64,000 bases of DNA from Delphinus delphis (GCF_949987515.2 NW_027192671.1:868001-932000), one strand, 5' to 3'. Shown: positions 23,636 through 37,852, counted from the first letter of the stretch. Notes: generated from the sequence alone by a model not told the origin. Translations and numbers: made by a program.

Positions 23636-25215
23636 AGAAAGTGAAAAATGGATAAAGAAGTTGTGGTATTTACTTACAAAGCAATATCACTCAGCAATGA
23701 AATCTGTGTCATCAGGCCCTTAGCAGCACAATGAGTGGATTCAGGTATGATGATTCTAACTGAAATAAGTAACGCAGAAAAAGAAACATCATAAGATATG
23801 AGTAATACACGGAATGTAAACTTGGCTACACAGGAACTGAATTACAGAACAGAACAGGGTCTCAAATTTAGAAAACCAACTTATGCTTGCTTAAGGGGAA
23901 AGGTGAGTTGGGGTGCTGCATAAAACCAGAGATTGAAATGAGCACAGATAAAGTTCCTTAAGTCAAATATGGAATAGACAAGAGCTACTCCTTGCTCAAC
24001 GAATTGGACTCAACACCGCATATTAAACGCCTAAGAATGTACCTGACTAGTAAGTATCTTAAAACCTATGGATCGCTATGTCTCCGAAAGAGAATCAAGC
24101 ATGTGTACAGGGGCATAAACGCAGCAGTGATAGGATTGGAGAGGTTCGGTGAGCAAATGAAGACCCTTTGAAGTCATATTGCATGGTACCCATTACACGG
24201 GTCTTAACTCTCCAGGTTTAAGGTATTCTTCCTTCAGCTAAAACATGCATGTGGAACCTAGAGTATGATCAACCATGTGATCGGGAGACGTGTTCAAATA
24301 TGTCTCAGTTTTCCTCCCCTGGTACTCGGGTGCAACATTCCAGACACTTTACTAACACTCTCCCGACTTGGAGAGTCAGTCCCTTTAACCTCCTGTTTGG
24401 CCCAGTTTGCAATTTCTGTGGAAGATGAACAGGAATAGCGAGAACCAATGAGAGGCTAGCTGGAGGTGTCTGGATGGGCAAATTTAACTCTCATTTCCCG
24501 CCAGGAAGAGGAATTAACCAAAGGCTCAGCGTGCCGTGCCGGAACCAGATTAGGGCCTGAAGCCATCCTGTGGTGTTGCAGCCAGGTCACAAGAAAGCAA
24601 GTTGAAGAAAGGAGCGCAGGGGCACTGTAATTCACAAACCTGCAGAGTTATAAATGACAGCTATCGTCCAAAAATAGACTGAAGTAAGGCTGCCAAGAGG
24701 ACTTGAAAGCGGGGCAGAATTGCAGGAAACCGATTTCAGGAGGTAGACTGGAATTGCATTGCAAGCATAGGAAAAGAGGCAGAAAGTCCACAATGATGCA
24801 CTTGGCCAAAAAGGGCGTATGCGTTTTTTCCTGAATATATTCAGGAAAAAACGCATACGCCCTTTTTGGCCAACCCAGCAAGCTTGCAAAGGAAATCTGC
24901 ACTACAATGAAGTCTCACTTCCCCCCGGTCAAAAGGGCCATCTGAAAAAAGTGTAAAATCCAGAAAGGCAGGACAGGCCATGGAGAACTGGGAGCCTTGT
25001 TATGCTGATGGGCGGGATGTAAATTGCCAACAACCACTCGGGAGAAGTGTATGGTGTTTCCTGAAACATCTAAAAAACAAAGCAACAGAACCTAGGGCAC
25101 TTCCACTTATGGTCCTATAGCTTAGGGAAATTAAAATCAAAAAGACACAGCCACCCCAAAGTTTGGAAAGGCTCTGTTTACAAGAACCTCGTTTACAGTA
25201 CAAGTTCAACATCGC
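23636..25215. repeat. Satellite unit 16 (subtype A; 5-mer copy 2, position 2)
   Basis: Copy of unit 11 at 7,898 bp, including AAGTAACGCAG, GATATGAG, CGCCAGGAAG and GAAAGTCC. Palindrome 24802-24873 is intact. Confidence 0.96.
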
Positions 25216-26795
25216 AGAAAGTGAAAAATGGATAAAGAAGTTGTGGTATTTACTTACAAAGCAATATCACTCAGCAATGAAATCTGTGTCATCAGGCCCT
25301 TAGCAGCACAATGAGTGGATTCAGGTATGATGATTCTAACTGAAATAAGTCACACAGAAAAAGAAACATCATAAGATATCAGTAATACACGGAATGTAAA
25401 CTTGGCTACACAGGAACTGAATTACAGAACAGAACAGGGTCTCAAATTTAGAAAACCAACTTATGCTTGCTTAAGGGGAAAGGTGAGTTGGGGTGCTGCA
25501 TAAAACCAGAGATTGAAATGAGCACAGATAAAGTTCCTTAAGCCAAATATGGAATAGACAAGAGCTACTCCTTGCTCAACGAAATGGACTCAACACCGCA
25601 TATTAAACGCCTAAGAATGTACCTGACTAGTAAGTATCTTAAAACCTATGGATTGCTATGTCTCTGAAAGAGAATCATGCATGTGTACAGGGGCATAAAC
25701 GCAGCAGTGATAGGATTGGAGAGGTTCGGTGAGCAAATGAAGACCCTTTGAAGTCATATTGCATGGTACCCATTCTACGGGTTTCAACTACCCAGGTTTA
25801 AGGTATTCTCCCTTCAGCTAAAACATGCATGTGGAACCTAGAGTATGATCAACCATGTGATCGGGAGACGTGTTCAAATATGTCTCAGTTTTCGTACCCT
25901 GGTACTCGGGTGCAACATTCCAGACGCTTTACTAACACTCTCCCGACTGGGAGAGTCAGTCCCTTTAACCTCCTGTTTGGCCCAGTTTGCAATTTCTGCG
26001 GAAGATGAACAGGAATAGCGAGAACCAATGATAGGCTAGCTGGAGGTGTCTGGACGGGCAAATTTAACTCTCATTTCCCACCAGGAGGACGAAATAACCA
26101 AAGGCTCAGCGTGCCGTGCCAGAACCAGATTAGGGCCTGAAGCCATCCTGCGGTGTTGCGGCCAGGTCACAAGAAAGCGAGTTGAAGAAAGGAGCTCAGG
26201 GACACTGTAATTCGCAAACCTGCAGAGTTATAAATGACAGCTATCGTCCAAAAATAGACTGAAGTAAGGCTGCCAAGAGGACTTGAAAGCGGGGCAGAAT
26301 TGCAGGAAACCGATTTCAGGAGGTAGACTGGAATTGCATTGAAAGCATAGGAAAAGAGGCAGAACGTCCACAATGATGCACTTGGCCAAAAAGGGCGTAT
26401 GCGTTTTTTCCTGAATATATTCAGGAAAAAACGCATACGCCCTTTTTGGCCAACCAAGCAAGCTTGCAAAGGAAATCTGCACTACAATGAAGTCTCACTT
26501 CCCCCTGGTCAAAAGGGCCATCTGAAAAAAGTGTAAAATCCAGAAAGGCAGGACAGGCCATGGAGAACTGGGAGCCTTGTTATGCTGATGGGCGGGATGT
26601 AAATTGCCAACAACCACTCGGGAGAAGTGTATGGTGTTTCCTGAAACATCTAAAAAACAAAGCAACAGAACCTAGGGCACTTCCACTTATGGTCCTATAG
26701 CTTAGGGAAATTAAAATCAAAAAGACACAGCCACCCCAAAGTTTGGGACGGCTCTGTTTACAAGAACCTTGTTTACAGTACAAGTTCAACATCGC
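25216..26795. repeat. Satellite unit 17 (subtype B; 5-mer copy 2, position 3)
   Basis: Copy of unit 12 at 7,898 bp, including GGGACACTG near 26199, which is absent from the other B units. Palindrome 26382-26453 is intact. Confidence 0.96.
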
Positions 26796-28374
26796 AGAAA
26801 GTGAAAAATGGATAAAGAAGTTGTGGTATTTACTTACAAAGCAATATCACTCAGCAATGAAATCTGTGTCATCAGGCCCTTAGCAGCACAATGAGTGGAT
26901 TCAGGTATGATGATTCTAACTGAAATAAGTCACACAGAAAAAGAAACATCATAAGATATCAGTAATACACGGAATGTAAACTTGGCTACACAGGAACTGA
27001 ATTACAGAACAGAACAGGGTCTCAAATTTAGAAAACCAACTTATGCTTGCTTAAGGGGAAAGGTGAGTTGGGGTGCTGCATAAAACCAGAGATTGAAATG
27101 AGCACAGATAAAGTTCCTTAAGCCAAATACGGAATAGACAAGAGCTACTCCTTGCTCAACGAAATGGACTCAACACCCCATATTAAACGCCTAAGAATGT
27201 ACCTGACTAGTAAGTATCTTAAAACCTATGGATCACTATGTCTCCGAAAGAGAATCAAGCATGTGTACAGGGGCATAAACGCAGCAGTGATAGGATTGGA
27301 GAGGTTCGGTGAGCAAATGAAGACCCTTTGAAGTCATATTGCATGGTACCCATTCCACGGTTCTTAACTCTCCAGGTTTAAGGTATTCTTCCTTCAGCTA
27401 AAACATGCATGTGGAACCCAAGTATGATCAACCATGTGATCGGGAGACGTGTTCAAATATGTCTCAGTTTTCGTACCCTGGTACTCGGGTGCAACATTCC
27501 AGACACTTTACTAACACTCTCCCGACTTGGAGAGTCAGTCCCTTTAACCTCCTGTTTGGCCCAGTTTGCAATTTCTGCGGAAGATGAACAGGAATAGCGA
27601 GAACCAATGAGAGGCTAGCTGGAGGTGTCTGGATGGGCAAATTTAACTCTCATTTCCCACCAGGAAGAGGAATTAACCAAAGGCTCAGCGTGCCGTGCCG
27701 GAACCAGATTAGGGCCTGAAGCCATCCTGTGGTGTTGCAGCCAGGTCACAAGAAAGCAAGTTGAAGAAAGGAGCGCAGGGGCACTGTAATTCACAAACCT
27801 GCAGAGTTATAAATGACAGCTATCGTCCAAAAATAGACTGAAGTAAGGCTGCCAAGAGGACTTGAAAGCGGGGCAGAATTGCAGGAAACCAATTTCAGGA
27901 GGTAGACTGGAATTGCATTGCAAGCATAGGAAAAGAGGCAGAACGTCCACAATGATGCACTTGGCCAAAAAGGGCGTATGCGTTTTTTCCTGAATATATT
28001 CAGGAAAAAACGCATACGCCCTTTTTGGCCAACCCAGCAAGCTTGCAAAGGAAATCTGCACTACAATGAAGTCTCACTTCCCCCCGGTCAAAAGGGCCAT
28101 CTGAAAAAAGTGTAAAATCCAGAAAGGCAGGACAGGCCATGGAGAACTGGGAGCCTTGTTATGCTGATGGGCGGGATGTAAATTGCCAACAACCACTCGG
28201 GAGAAGTGTATGGTGTTTCCTGAAACATCTAAAAAACAAAGCAACAGAACCTAGGGCACTTCCACTTATGGTCCTATAGCTTAGGGAAATTAAAATCAAA
28301 AAGACACAGCCACCCCAAAGTTTGGAAAGGCTCTGTTTACAAGAACCTCGTTTACAGTACAAGTTCAACATCGC
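26796..28374. repeat. Satellite unit 18 (subtype A; 5-mer copy 2, position 4)
   Basis: Copy of unit 13 at 7,898 bp, including AACCAATTTCAGG near 27888. Palindrome 27961-28032 is intact. Confidence 0.96.
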
Positions 28375-29954
28375 AGAAAGTGAAAAATGGATAAAGAAGT
28401 TGTGGTATTTACTTACAAAGCAATATCACTCAGCAATGAAATCTGTGTCATCAGGCCCTTAGCAGCACAATGAGTGGATTCAGGTATGATGATTCTAACT
28501 GAAATAAGTCACACAGAAAAAGAAACATCATAAGATATCAGTAATACACGGAATGTAAACTTGGCTACACAGGAACTGAATTACAGAACAGAACAGGGTC
28601 TCAAATTTAGAAAACCAACTTATGCTTGCTTAAGGGGAAAGGTGAGTTGGGGTGCTGCATAAAACCAGAGATTGAAATGAGCACAGATAAAGTTCCTTAA
28701 GCCAAATATGGAATAGACAAGAGCTACTCCTTGCTCAACGAAATGGACTCAACACCGCATATTAAACGCCTAAGAATGTACCTGACTAGTAAGTATCTTA
28801 AAACCTATGGATTGCTATGTCTCTGAAAGAGAATCATGCATGTGTACAGGGGCATAAACGCAGCAGTGATAGGATTGGAGAGGTTCGGTGAGCAAATGAA
28901 GACCCTTTGAAGTCATATTGCATGGTACCCATTCTACGGGTTTCAACTACCCAGGTTTAAGGTATTCTCCCTTCAGCTAAAACATGCATGTGGAACCTAG
29001 AGTATGATCAACCATGTGATCGGGAGACGTGTTCAAATATGTCTCAGTTTTCGTACCCTGGTACTCGGGTGCAACATTCCAGACGCTTTACTAACACTCT
29101 CCCGACTGGGAGAGTCAGTCCCTTTAACCTCCTGTTTGGCCCAGTTTGCAATTTCTGCGGAAGATGAACAGGAATAGCGAGAACCAATGATAGGCTAGCT
29201 GGAGGTGTCTGGACGGGCAAATTTAACTCTCATTTCCCACCAGGAGGACGAAATAACCAAAGGCTCAGCGTGCCGTGCCAGAACCAGATTAGGGCCTGAA
29301 GCCATCCTGCGGTGTTGCGGCCAGGTCACAAGAAAGCGAGTTGAAGAAAGGAGCTCAGGGGCACTGTAATTCGCAAACCTGCAGAGTTATAAATGACAGC
29401 TATCGTCCAAAAATAGACTGAAGTAAGGCTGCCAAGAGGACTTGAAAGCGGGGCAGAATTGCAGGAAACCGATTTCAGGAGGTAGACTGGAATTGCATTG
29501 AAAGCATAGGAAAAGAGGCAGAACGTCCACAATGATGCACTTGGCCAAAAAGGGCGTATGCGTTTTTTCCTGAATATATTCAGGAAAAAACGCATACGCC
29601 CTTTTTGGCCAACCAAGCAAGCTTGCAAAGGAAATCTGCACTACAATGAAGTCTCACTTCCCCCTGGTCAAAAGGGCCATCTGAAAAAAGTGTAAAATCC
29701 AGAAAGGCAGGACAGGCCATGGAGAACTGGGAGCCTTGTTATGCTGATGGGCGGGATGTAAATTGCCAACAACCACTCGGGAGAAGTGTATGGTGTTTCC
29801 TGAAACATCTAAAAAACAAAGCAACAGAACCTAGGGCACTTCCACTTATGGTCCTATAGCTTAGGGAAATTAAAATCAAAAAGACACAGCCACCCCAAAG
29901 TTTGGGACGGCTCTGTTTACAAGAACCTTGTTTACAGTACAAGTTCAACATCGC
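28375..29954. repeat. Satellite unit 19 (subtype B; 5-mer copy 2, position 5)
   Basis: Copy of unit 14 at 7,898 bp. Palindrome 29541-29612 is intact. The exact periodicity continues about 175 bases into unit 20, then stops at GGAATGTAAAC near 30130, where unit 15 has GGAATGGAAAC. Confidence 0.96.
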
Positions 29955-31533
29955 AGAAAGTGAAAAATGGATAAAGAAGTTGTGGTATTTACTTACAAAG
30001 CAATATCACTCAGCAATGAAATCTGTGTCATCAGGCCCTTAGCAGCACAATGAGTGGATTCAGGTATGATGATTCTAACTGAAATAAGTCACACAGAAAA
30101 AGAAACATCATAAGATATCAGTAATACACGGAATGTAAACTTGGCTACACAGGAACTGAATTACAGAACAGAACAGGGTCTCAAATTTAGAAAACCAACT
30201 TATGCTTGCTTAAGGGGAAAGGTGAGTTGGGGTGCTGCATAAAACCAGAGATTGAAATGAGCACAGATAAAGTTCCTTAAGCCAAATACGGAATAGACAA
30301 GAGCTACTCCTTGCTCAACGAAATGGACTCAACACCCCATATTAAACGCCTAAGAATGTACCTGACTAGTAAGTATCTTAAAACCTATGGATCACTATGT
30401 CTCCGAAAGAGAATCAAGCATGTGTACAGGGGCATAAACGCAGCAGTGATAGGATTGGAGAGGTTCGGTGAGCAAATGAAGACCCTTTGAAGTCATATTG
30501 CATGGTACCCATTCCACGGTTCTTAACTCTCCAGGTTTAAGGTATTCTTCCTTCAGCTAAAACATGCATGTGGAACCCAAGTATGATCAACCATGTGATC
30601 GGGAGACGTGTTCAAATATGTCTCAGTTTTCGTACCCTGGTACTCGGGTGCAACATTCCAGACACTTTACTAACACTCTCCCGACTTGGAGAGTCAGTCC
30701 CTTTAACCTCCTGTTTGGCCCAGTTTGCAATTTCTGCGGAAGATGAACAGGAATAGCGAGAACCAATGAGAGGCTAGCTGGAGGTGTCTGGATGGGCAAA
30801 TTTAACTCTCATTTCCCACCAGGAAGAGGAATTAACCAAAGGCTCAGCGTGCCGTGCCGGAACCAGATTAGGGCCTGAAGCCATCCTGTGGTGTTGCAGC
30901 CAGGTCACAAGAAAGCAAGTTGAAGAAAGGAGCGCAGGGGCACTGTAATTCACAAACCTGCAGAGTTATAAATGACAGCTATCGTCCAAAAATAGACTGA
31001 AGTAAGGCTGCCAAGAGGACTTGAAAGCGGGGCAGAATTGCAGGAAACCGATTTCAGGAGGTACACTGGAATTGCATTGCAAGCATAGGAAAAGAGGCAG
31101 AACGTCCACAATGATGCACTTGGCCAAAAAGGGCGTATGCGTTTTTTCCTGAATATATTCAGGAAAAAACGCATACGCCCTTTTTGGCGAACCCAGCAAG
31201 CTTGCAAAGGAAATCTGCACTACAATGAAGTCTCACTTCCCCCCGGTCAAAAGGGCCATCTGAAAAAAGTGTAAAATCCAGAAAGGCAGGACAGGCCATG
31301 GAGAACTGGGAGCCTTGTTATGCTGATGGGCGGGATGTAAATTGCCAACAACCACTCGGGAGAAGTGTATGGTGTTTCCTGAAACATCTAAAAAACAAAG
31401 CAACAGAACCTAGGGCAATTCCACTTATGGTCCTATAGCTTAGGGAAATTAAAATCAAAAAGACACAGCCACCCCAAAGTTTGGAAAGGCTCTGTTTACA
31501 AGAACCTCGTTTACAGTACAAGTTCAACATCGC
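29955..31533. repeat. Satellite unit 20 (subtype A)
   Basis: Closest to units 13 and 18 (CCAAATACGG, GGATCACTATG, CACGGTTCTT). Private changes: GTACACTGG near 31062 (also in unit 29) and GGGCAATTCC near 31414. Palindrome 31120-31191 has a C-to-G change at 31189. Confidence 0.95.
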
Positions 31534-33113
31534 AGAAAGTGAAAAATGGATAAAGAAGTTGTGGTATTTACTTACAAAGCAATATCACTCAGCAATGAAA
31601 TCTGTGTCATCAGGCCCTTAGCAGCACAATGAGTGGATTCAGGTATGATGATTCTAACTGAAATAAGTCACACAGAAAAAGAAACATCATAAGATATCAG
31701 TAATACACGGAATGTAAACTTGGCTACACAGGAACTGAATTACAGAACAGAACAGGGTCTCAAATTTAGAAAACCAACTTATGCTTGCTTAAGGGTAAAG
31801 GTGAGTTGGGTTGCTGCATAAAACCAGAGATTGAAATGAGCACAGATAAAGTTCCTTAAGCCAAATATGGAATAGACAAGAGCTACTCCTTGCTCAACGA
31901 AATGGACTCAACACCGCATATTAAACGCCTAAGAATGTACCTGACTAGTAAGTATCTTAAAACCTATGGATTGCTATGTCTCTGAAAGAGAATCATGCAT
32001 GTGTACAGGGGCATAAACGCAGCAGTGATAGGATTGGAGAGGTTCGGTGAGCAAATGAAGACCCTTTGAAGTCATATTGCATGGTACCCATTCCACGGGT
32101 TTCAACTACCCAGGTTTAAGGTATTCTCCCTTCAGCTAAAACATGCATGTGGAACCTAGAGTATGATCAACCATGTGATCGGGAGACGTGTTCAAATATG
32201 TCTCAGTTTTCGTACCCTGGTACTCGGGTGCAACATTCCAGACACTTTACTAACACTCTCCCGACTTGGAGAGTCAGTCCCTTTAACCTCCTGTTTGGCC
32301 CAGTTTGCAATTTCTGCGGAAGATGAACAGGAATAGCGAGAACCAATGAGAGGCTAGCTGGAGGTGTCTGGATGGGCAAATTTAACTCTCATTTCCCACC
32401 AGGAAGAGGAATTAACCAAAGGCTCAGCGTGCCGTGCCGGAACCAGATTAGGGCCTGAAGCCATCCTGTGGTGTTGCAGCCAGGTCACAAGAAAGCAAGT
32501 TGAAGAAAGGAGCGCAGGGGCACTGTAATTCACAAACCTGCAGAGTTATAAATGACAGCTATCGTCCAAAAATAGACTGAAGTAAGGCTGCCAAGAGGAC
32601 TTGAAAGCGGGGCAGAATTGCAGGAAACCGATTTCAGGAGGTAGACTGGAATTGCATTGAAAGCATAGGAAAAGAGGCAGAACGTCCACAATGATGCACT
32701 TGGCCAAAAAGGGCGTATGCGTTTTTTCCTGAATATATTCAGGAAAAAACGCATACGCCCTTTTTGGCCAACCCAGCAAGCTTGCAAAGGAAATCTGCAC
32801 TACAATGAAGTCTCACTTCCCCCCGGTCAAAAGGGCCATCTGAAAAAAGTGTAAAATCCAGAAAGGCAGGACAGGCCATGGAGAACTGGGAGCCTTGTTA
32901 TGCTGATGGGCGGGATGTAAATTGCCAACAACCACTCGGGAGAAGTGTATGGTGTTTCCTGAAACATCTAAAAAACAAAGCAACAGAACCTAGGGCACTT
33001 CCACTTATGGTCCTATAGCTTAGGGAAATTAAAATCAAAAAGACACAGCCACCCCAAAGTTTGGAAAGGCTCTGTTTACAAGAACCTCGTTTACAGTACA
33101 AGTTCAACATCGC
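31534..33113. repeat. Satellite unit 21 (subtype A variant)
   Basis: The first half is like the B units (CTCTGAAAGAGAATCATGC near 31980) and the second half like the A units (TGGATGGGC, TGTGGTGTTGCAGCC), but with TTGAAAGCAT instead of TTGCAAGCAT. TTGGGTTGCTGC near 31806 is private. The same arrangement recurs in unit 29. Palindrome 32700-32771 is intact. Confidence 0.95.
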
Positions 33114-34693
33114 AGAAAGTGAAAAATGGATAAAGAAGTTGTGGTATTTACTTACAAAGCAATATCACTCAGCAATGAAATCTGTGTCATCAGGCCCTTA
33201 GCAGCACAATGAGTGGATTCAGGTATGATGATTCTAACTGAAATAAGTCACGCAGAAAAAGAAACATCATAAGATATCAGTAATACACAGAATGTAAACT
33301 TGGCTACACAGGAACTGAATTACAGAACAGAACAGGGTCTCAAATTTAGAAAACCAACTTATGCTTGCTTAAGGGTAAAGGTGAGTTGGGGTGCTGCATA
33401 AAACCAGAGATTGAAATGAGCACAGATAAAGTTCCTTAAGCCAAATATGGAATAGACAAGAGCTACTCCTTGCTCAACGAAATGGACTCAACACCGCATA
33501 TTAAACGCCTAAGAATGTACCTGACTAGTAAGTATCTTAAAACCTATGGATTGCTATGTCTCCGAAAGAGAATCAAGCATGTGTACAGGGGCATAAACGC
33601 AGCAGTGATAGGATTGGAGAGGTTCGGTGAGCAAATGAAGACCCTTTGAAGTCATATTGCATGGTACCCATTCCACGGGTTTCAACTACCCAGGTTTAAG
33701 GTATTCTCCCTTCAGCTAAAACATGCATGTGGAACCTAGAGTATGATCAAGCATGTGATCGGGAGACGTGTTCAAATATGTCTCAGTTTTCGTACCCTGG
33801 TACTCAGGTGCAACATTCCAGACGCTTTACTAACACTCTCCCGACTTGGAGAGTCAGTCCCTTTAACCTCCTGTTTGGCCCAGTTTGCAATTTCTGCGGA
33901 AGATGAACAGGAATAGCGAGAACCAATGATAGGCTAGCTGGAGGTGTCTGGATGGGCAAATTTAACTCTCATTTCCCACCAGGAGGACGAAATAACCAAA
34001 GGCTCAGCGTGCCGTGCCAGAACCAGATTAGGGCCTGAAGCCATCCTGCGGTGTTGCGGCCAGGTCACAAGAAAGCGAGTTGAAGAAAGGAGCTCAGGGG
34101 CACTGTAATTCGCAAACCTGCAGAGTTATAAATGACAGCTATCGTCCAAAAATAGACTGAAGTAAGGCTGCCAAGAGGACTTGAAAGCGGGGCAGAATTG
34201 CAGGAAACCGATTTCAGGAGGTAGACTGGAATTGCATTGAAAGCATAGGAAAAGAGGCAGAACGTCCACAATGATGCACTTGGCCAAAAAGGGCGTATGC
34301 GTTTTTTCCTTAATATATTCAGGAAAAAACGCATACGCCCTTTTTGGCCAACCAAGCAAGCTTGCAAAGGAAATCTGCACTACAATGAAGTCTCACTTCC
34401 CCCCGGTCAAAAGGGCCATCTGAAAAAAGTGTAAAATCCAGAAAGGCAGGACAGGCCATGGAGAACTGGGAGCCTTGTTATGCTGAAGGGCGGGATGTAA
34501 ATTGCCAACAACCACTCGGGAGAAGTGTATGGTGTTTCCTGAAACATCTAAAAAACAAAGCAACAGAGCCTAGGGCACTTCCACTTATGGTCCTATAGCT
34601 TAGGGAATTTAAAATCAAAAAGACAAAGCCACCCCAAAGTTTGGAACGGCTCTGTTTACAAGAACCTCATTTACAGTACAAGTTCAACATTGC
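33114..34693. repeat. Satellite unit 22 (subtype B)
   Basis: ACACAGAATG near 33286, GATCAAGCATG near 33746 and TACTCAGGTGC near 33801 are shared with unit 25 only. Palindrome 34280-34351 has a G-to-T change at 34311, shared with units 30 and 40. The tail is GCTGAAGGG ... GACAAAGCC ... CCTCATTTAC. Confidence 0.95.
34280..34351. repeat. Palindrome with one central mismatch (unit 22)
   Basis: G-to-T at 34311 makes CCTTAATATATTCAGG, which breaks symmetry five bases from the axis. The same change occurs in units 30 (46948) and 40 (62744). No partner change restores pairing in any of them. Confidence 0.93.
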
Positions 34694-36272
34694 AGAAAGT
34701 GAAAAATGGATAAAAAAGTTGTGGTATTTACTTACAAAGCAATATCACTCAGCAATGAAATCTATGTCATCAGGCCCTTAGCAGCACAATGAGTGGATTC
34801 AGGTATGATGATTCTAACTGAAATAAGTCACACAGAAAAAGAAACATCATAAGATATCAGTAATACACGGAATGTAAACTTGGCTACACAGGAACTGAAT
34901 TACAGAACAGAACAGGGTCTCAAATTTAGAAAACCAACTTATGCTTGCTTAAGGGTAAAGGTGAGTTGGGGTGCTGCATAAAACCAGAGATTGAAATGAG
35001 CACAGATAATGTTCCTTAAGCCAAATATGGAATAGACAAGAGCTACTCCTTGCTCAACGAAATGGACTCAACACCGCATATTAAACGCCTAAGAATGTAC
35101 CTGACTAGTAAGTATCTTAAAACCTATGGATTGCTATGTCTCCGAAAGAGAATCAAGCATGTGTACAGGGGCATAAACGCAGCAGTGATAGGATTGGAGA
35201 GGTTCGGTGAGCAAATGAAGACCCTTTGAAGTCATATTGCATGGTACCCATTCCACGGGTTTCAAGTACCCAGGTTTAAGGTATTCTTCCTTCAGCTAAA
35301 ACATGCATGTGGAACCTAGAGTATGATCAACCATGTGATCGGGAGACATGTTCAAATATGTCTCAGTTTTCGTACCCTGGTACTCGGGTGCAACATTCCA
35401 GACGCTTTACTAACACTCTCCCCACTTGGAGAGTCAGTCCCTTTAACCTCCTGTTTGGCCCAGTTTGCAATTTCTGCGGAAGATGAACAGGAATAGCGAG
35501 AACCAATGAGAGACTAGCTGGAGGTGTCTGGACGGGCAAATTTAACTCTCATTTCCCACCAGGAAGAGGAATTAACCAAAGGCTCAGCGTGCCGTGCCGG
35601 AACCAGATTAGGGCCTGAAGCCATCCTGGGTGTTTCGGCCAGCTCACAAGAAAGCGAGTTGAAGAAAGGAGCTCAGGGGCACTGTAATTCACAAACCTGC
35701 AGAGTTATAAATGACAGCTATCGTCCAAAAATAGACTGAAGTAAGGCTGCCAAGAGGACTTGAAATCGGGGCAGAATTGCAGGAAACCGATTTCAGGAGG
35801 TAGACTGGAATTGCATTGAAAGCATAGGAAAAGAGGCAGAACGTCCACAATGATGCACTTGGCCAAAAAGGGCGTATGCGTTTTTTCCTGAATATATTCA
35901 GGAAAAAACGCATACGCCCTTTTTGGCCAACCAAGCAAGCTTGCAAAGGAAATCTGCACTACAATGAAGTCTCACTTCCCCCCGGTCAAAAGGGCTATCT
36001 GAAAAAAGTGTAAAATCCAGAAAGGCAGGACAGGCCATGGAGAACTGGGAGCCTTGTTATGCTGATGGGCGGGATGTAAATTGCCAACAACCACTCGGGA
36101 GAAGTGTATGGTGTTTCCTGAAACATCTAAAAAACAAAGCAACAGAACCTAGGGCACTTCCACTTATGGTCCTATAGCTTAGGGAAATTAAAATCAAAAA
36201 GACACAGCCACCCCAAAGTTTGGAACGGCTCTGTTTACAAGAACCTCGTTTACAGTACAAGTTCAACATCGC
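34694..36272. repeat. Satellite unit 23 (subtype D)
   Basis: D marker near 35626, with GGATAAAAAAG and GATAATGTTCC as in units 9 and 26. GGGCTATCTG (T at 35996) is shared only with units 31 and 39, exactly 12,637 and 25,274 bp downstream. GAAATCGGGG near 35763 is private. Palindrome 35859-35930 is intact. Confidence 0.95.
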
Positions 36273-37852
36273 AGAAAGTGAAAAATGGATAAAGAAGTTG
36301 TGGTATTTACTTACAAAGCAATATCACTCAGCAATGAAATCTGTGTCATCAGGCCCTTAGCAGCACAATGAGTGGATTCAGGTATGATGATTCTAACTGA
36401 AATAAGTCACACAGAAAAAGAAACATCATAAGATATCAGTAATACACGGAATGTAAACTTGGCTACACAGGAACTGAATTACAGAACAGAACAGGGTCTC
36501 AAATTTAGAAAACCAACTTATGCTTGCTTAAGGGTAAAGGTGAGTTGGGGTGCTGCATAAAACCAGAGATTGAAATGAGCACAGATAAAGTTCCTTAAGC
36601 CAAATATGGAATAGAAAAGAGCTACTCCTTGCTCAACGAAATGGACTCAACACCGCATATTAAACACCTAAGAATGTAACTGACTAGTAAGTATCTTAAA
36701 ACCTATGGATTGCTATGTCTCCGAAAGAGAATCAAGCATGTGTACAGGGGCATAAACGCAGCAGTGATAGGATTGGAGAGGTTCGGTGAGCAAATGAAGA
36801 CCCTTTGAAGTCATATTGCATGGTACCCATTCCACGGGTTTCAACTACCCAGGTTTAAGGTATTCTTCCTTCAGCTAAAACATGCATGTGGAACCTAGAG
36901 TATGATCAACCATGTGATCGGGAGACGTGTTCAAATATGTCTCAGTTTTCGTACCCTGGTACTCGGGTGCAACGTTCCAGACACTTTACTAACACTCTCC
37001 CGACTTGGAGAGTCAGTCCCTTTAACCTCCTGTTTGGCCCAGTTTGCAATTTCTGCGGAAGATGAACAGGAATAGCGAGAACCAATGAGAGACTAGCTGG
37101 AGGTGTCTGGATGGGCAAATTTAACTCTCATTTCCCACCAGGAAGAGGAATTAACCAAAGCCTCAGCGTGCCGTGCCGGAACCAGATTAGGGCCTGAAGC
37201 CATCCTGTGGTGTTGCAGCCAGGTCACAAGAAAGCAAGTTGAAGAAAGGAGCGCAGGGGCACTGTAATTCACAAACCTGCAGAGTTATAAATGACAGCTA
37301 TCGTCCAAAAATAGACTGAAGTAAGGCTGCCAAGAGGACTTGAAAGCGGGGCAGAATTGCAGGAAACCGATTTCAGGAGGTAGACTAGAATTGCATTGAA
37401 AGCATAGGAAAAGAGGCAGAACGTCCACAATGATGCACTTGGCCAAAAAGGGCGTATGCGTTTTTTCCTGAATATATTCAGGAAAAAACGCATACGCCCT
37501 TTTTGGCCAACCAAGCAAGCTTGCAAAGGAAATCTGCACTACAATGAAGTCTCACTTCCCCCCGGTCAAAAGGGCCATCTGAAAAAAGTGTAAAATCCAG
37601 AAAGGCAGGACGGGCCATGGAGAACTGGGAGCCTTGTTATGCAGAAGGGCGGGATGTAAATTGCCAACAACCACTCGGGAGAAGTGTATGGTGTTTCCTG
37701 AAACATCTAAAAAACAAAGCAACAGAACCTAGGGCACTTCCACTTATGGTCCTATAGCTTAGGGAAATTAAAATCAAAAAGACACAGCCACCCCAAAGTT
37801 TGGAACGGCTCTGTTTACAAGAACCTTGTTTACAGTACAAGTTCAACATCGC
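36273..37852. repeat. Satellite unit 24 (subtype A)
   Basis: Private changes: ATAGAAAAGAG near 36611, AAACACCTAAGAATGTAAC near 36663, CAACGTTCC near 36971, AAAGCCTCAG near 37158, GACTAGAATTG near 37383 and GCAGAAGGG near 37640. Palindrome 37439-37510 is intact. Confidence 0.95.

Larger units (their letters stand above)
14166..30129. repeat. 7,898-bp five-monomer block repeated in tandem
   Basis: Units 10-14 and 15-19 agree at every private variant I compared, including rare ones at 14336, 15046, 15898, 16604, 16886, 18302 and 19991. The left limit is GAAATTG against GAAAGTG at about 14165; the right limit is GGAATGT against GGAATGG at about 30130. The near-perfect match marks this as the youngest large duplication in the window, or an assembly duplication. 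Confidence 0.9.
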
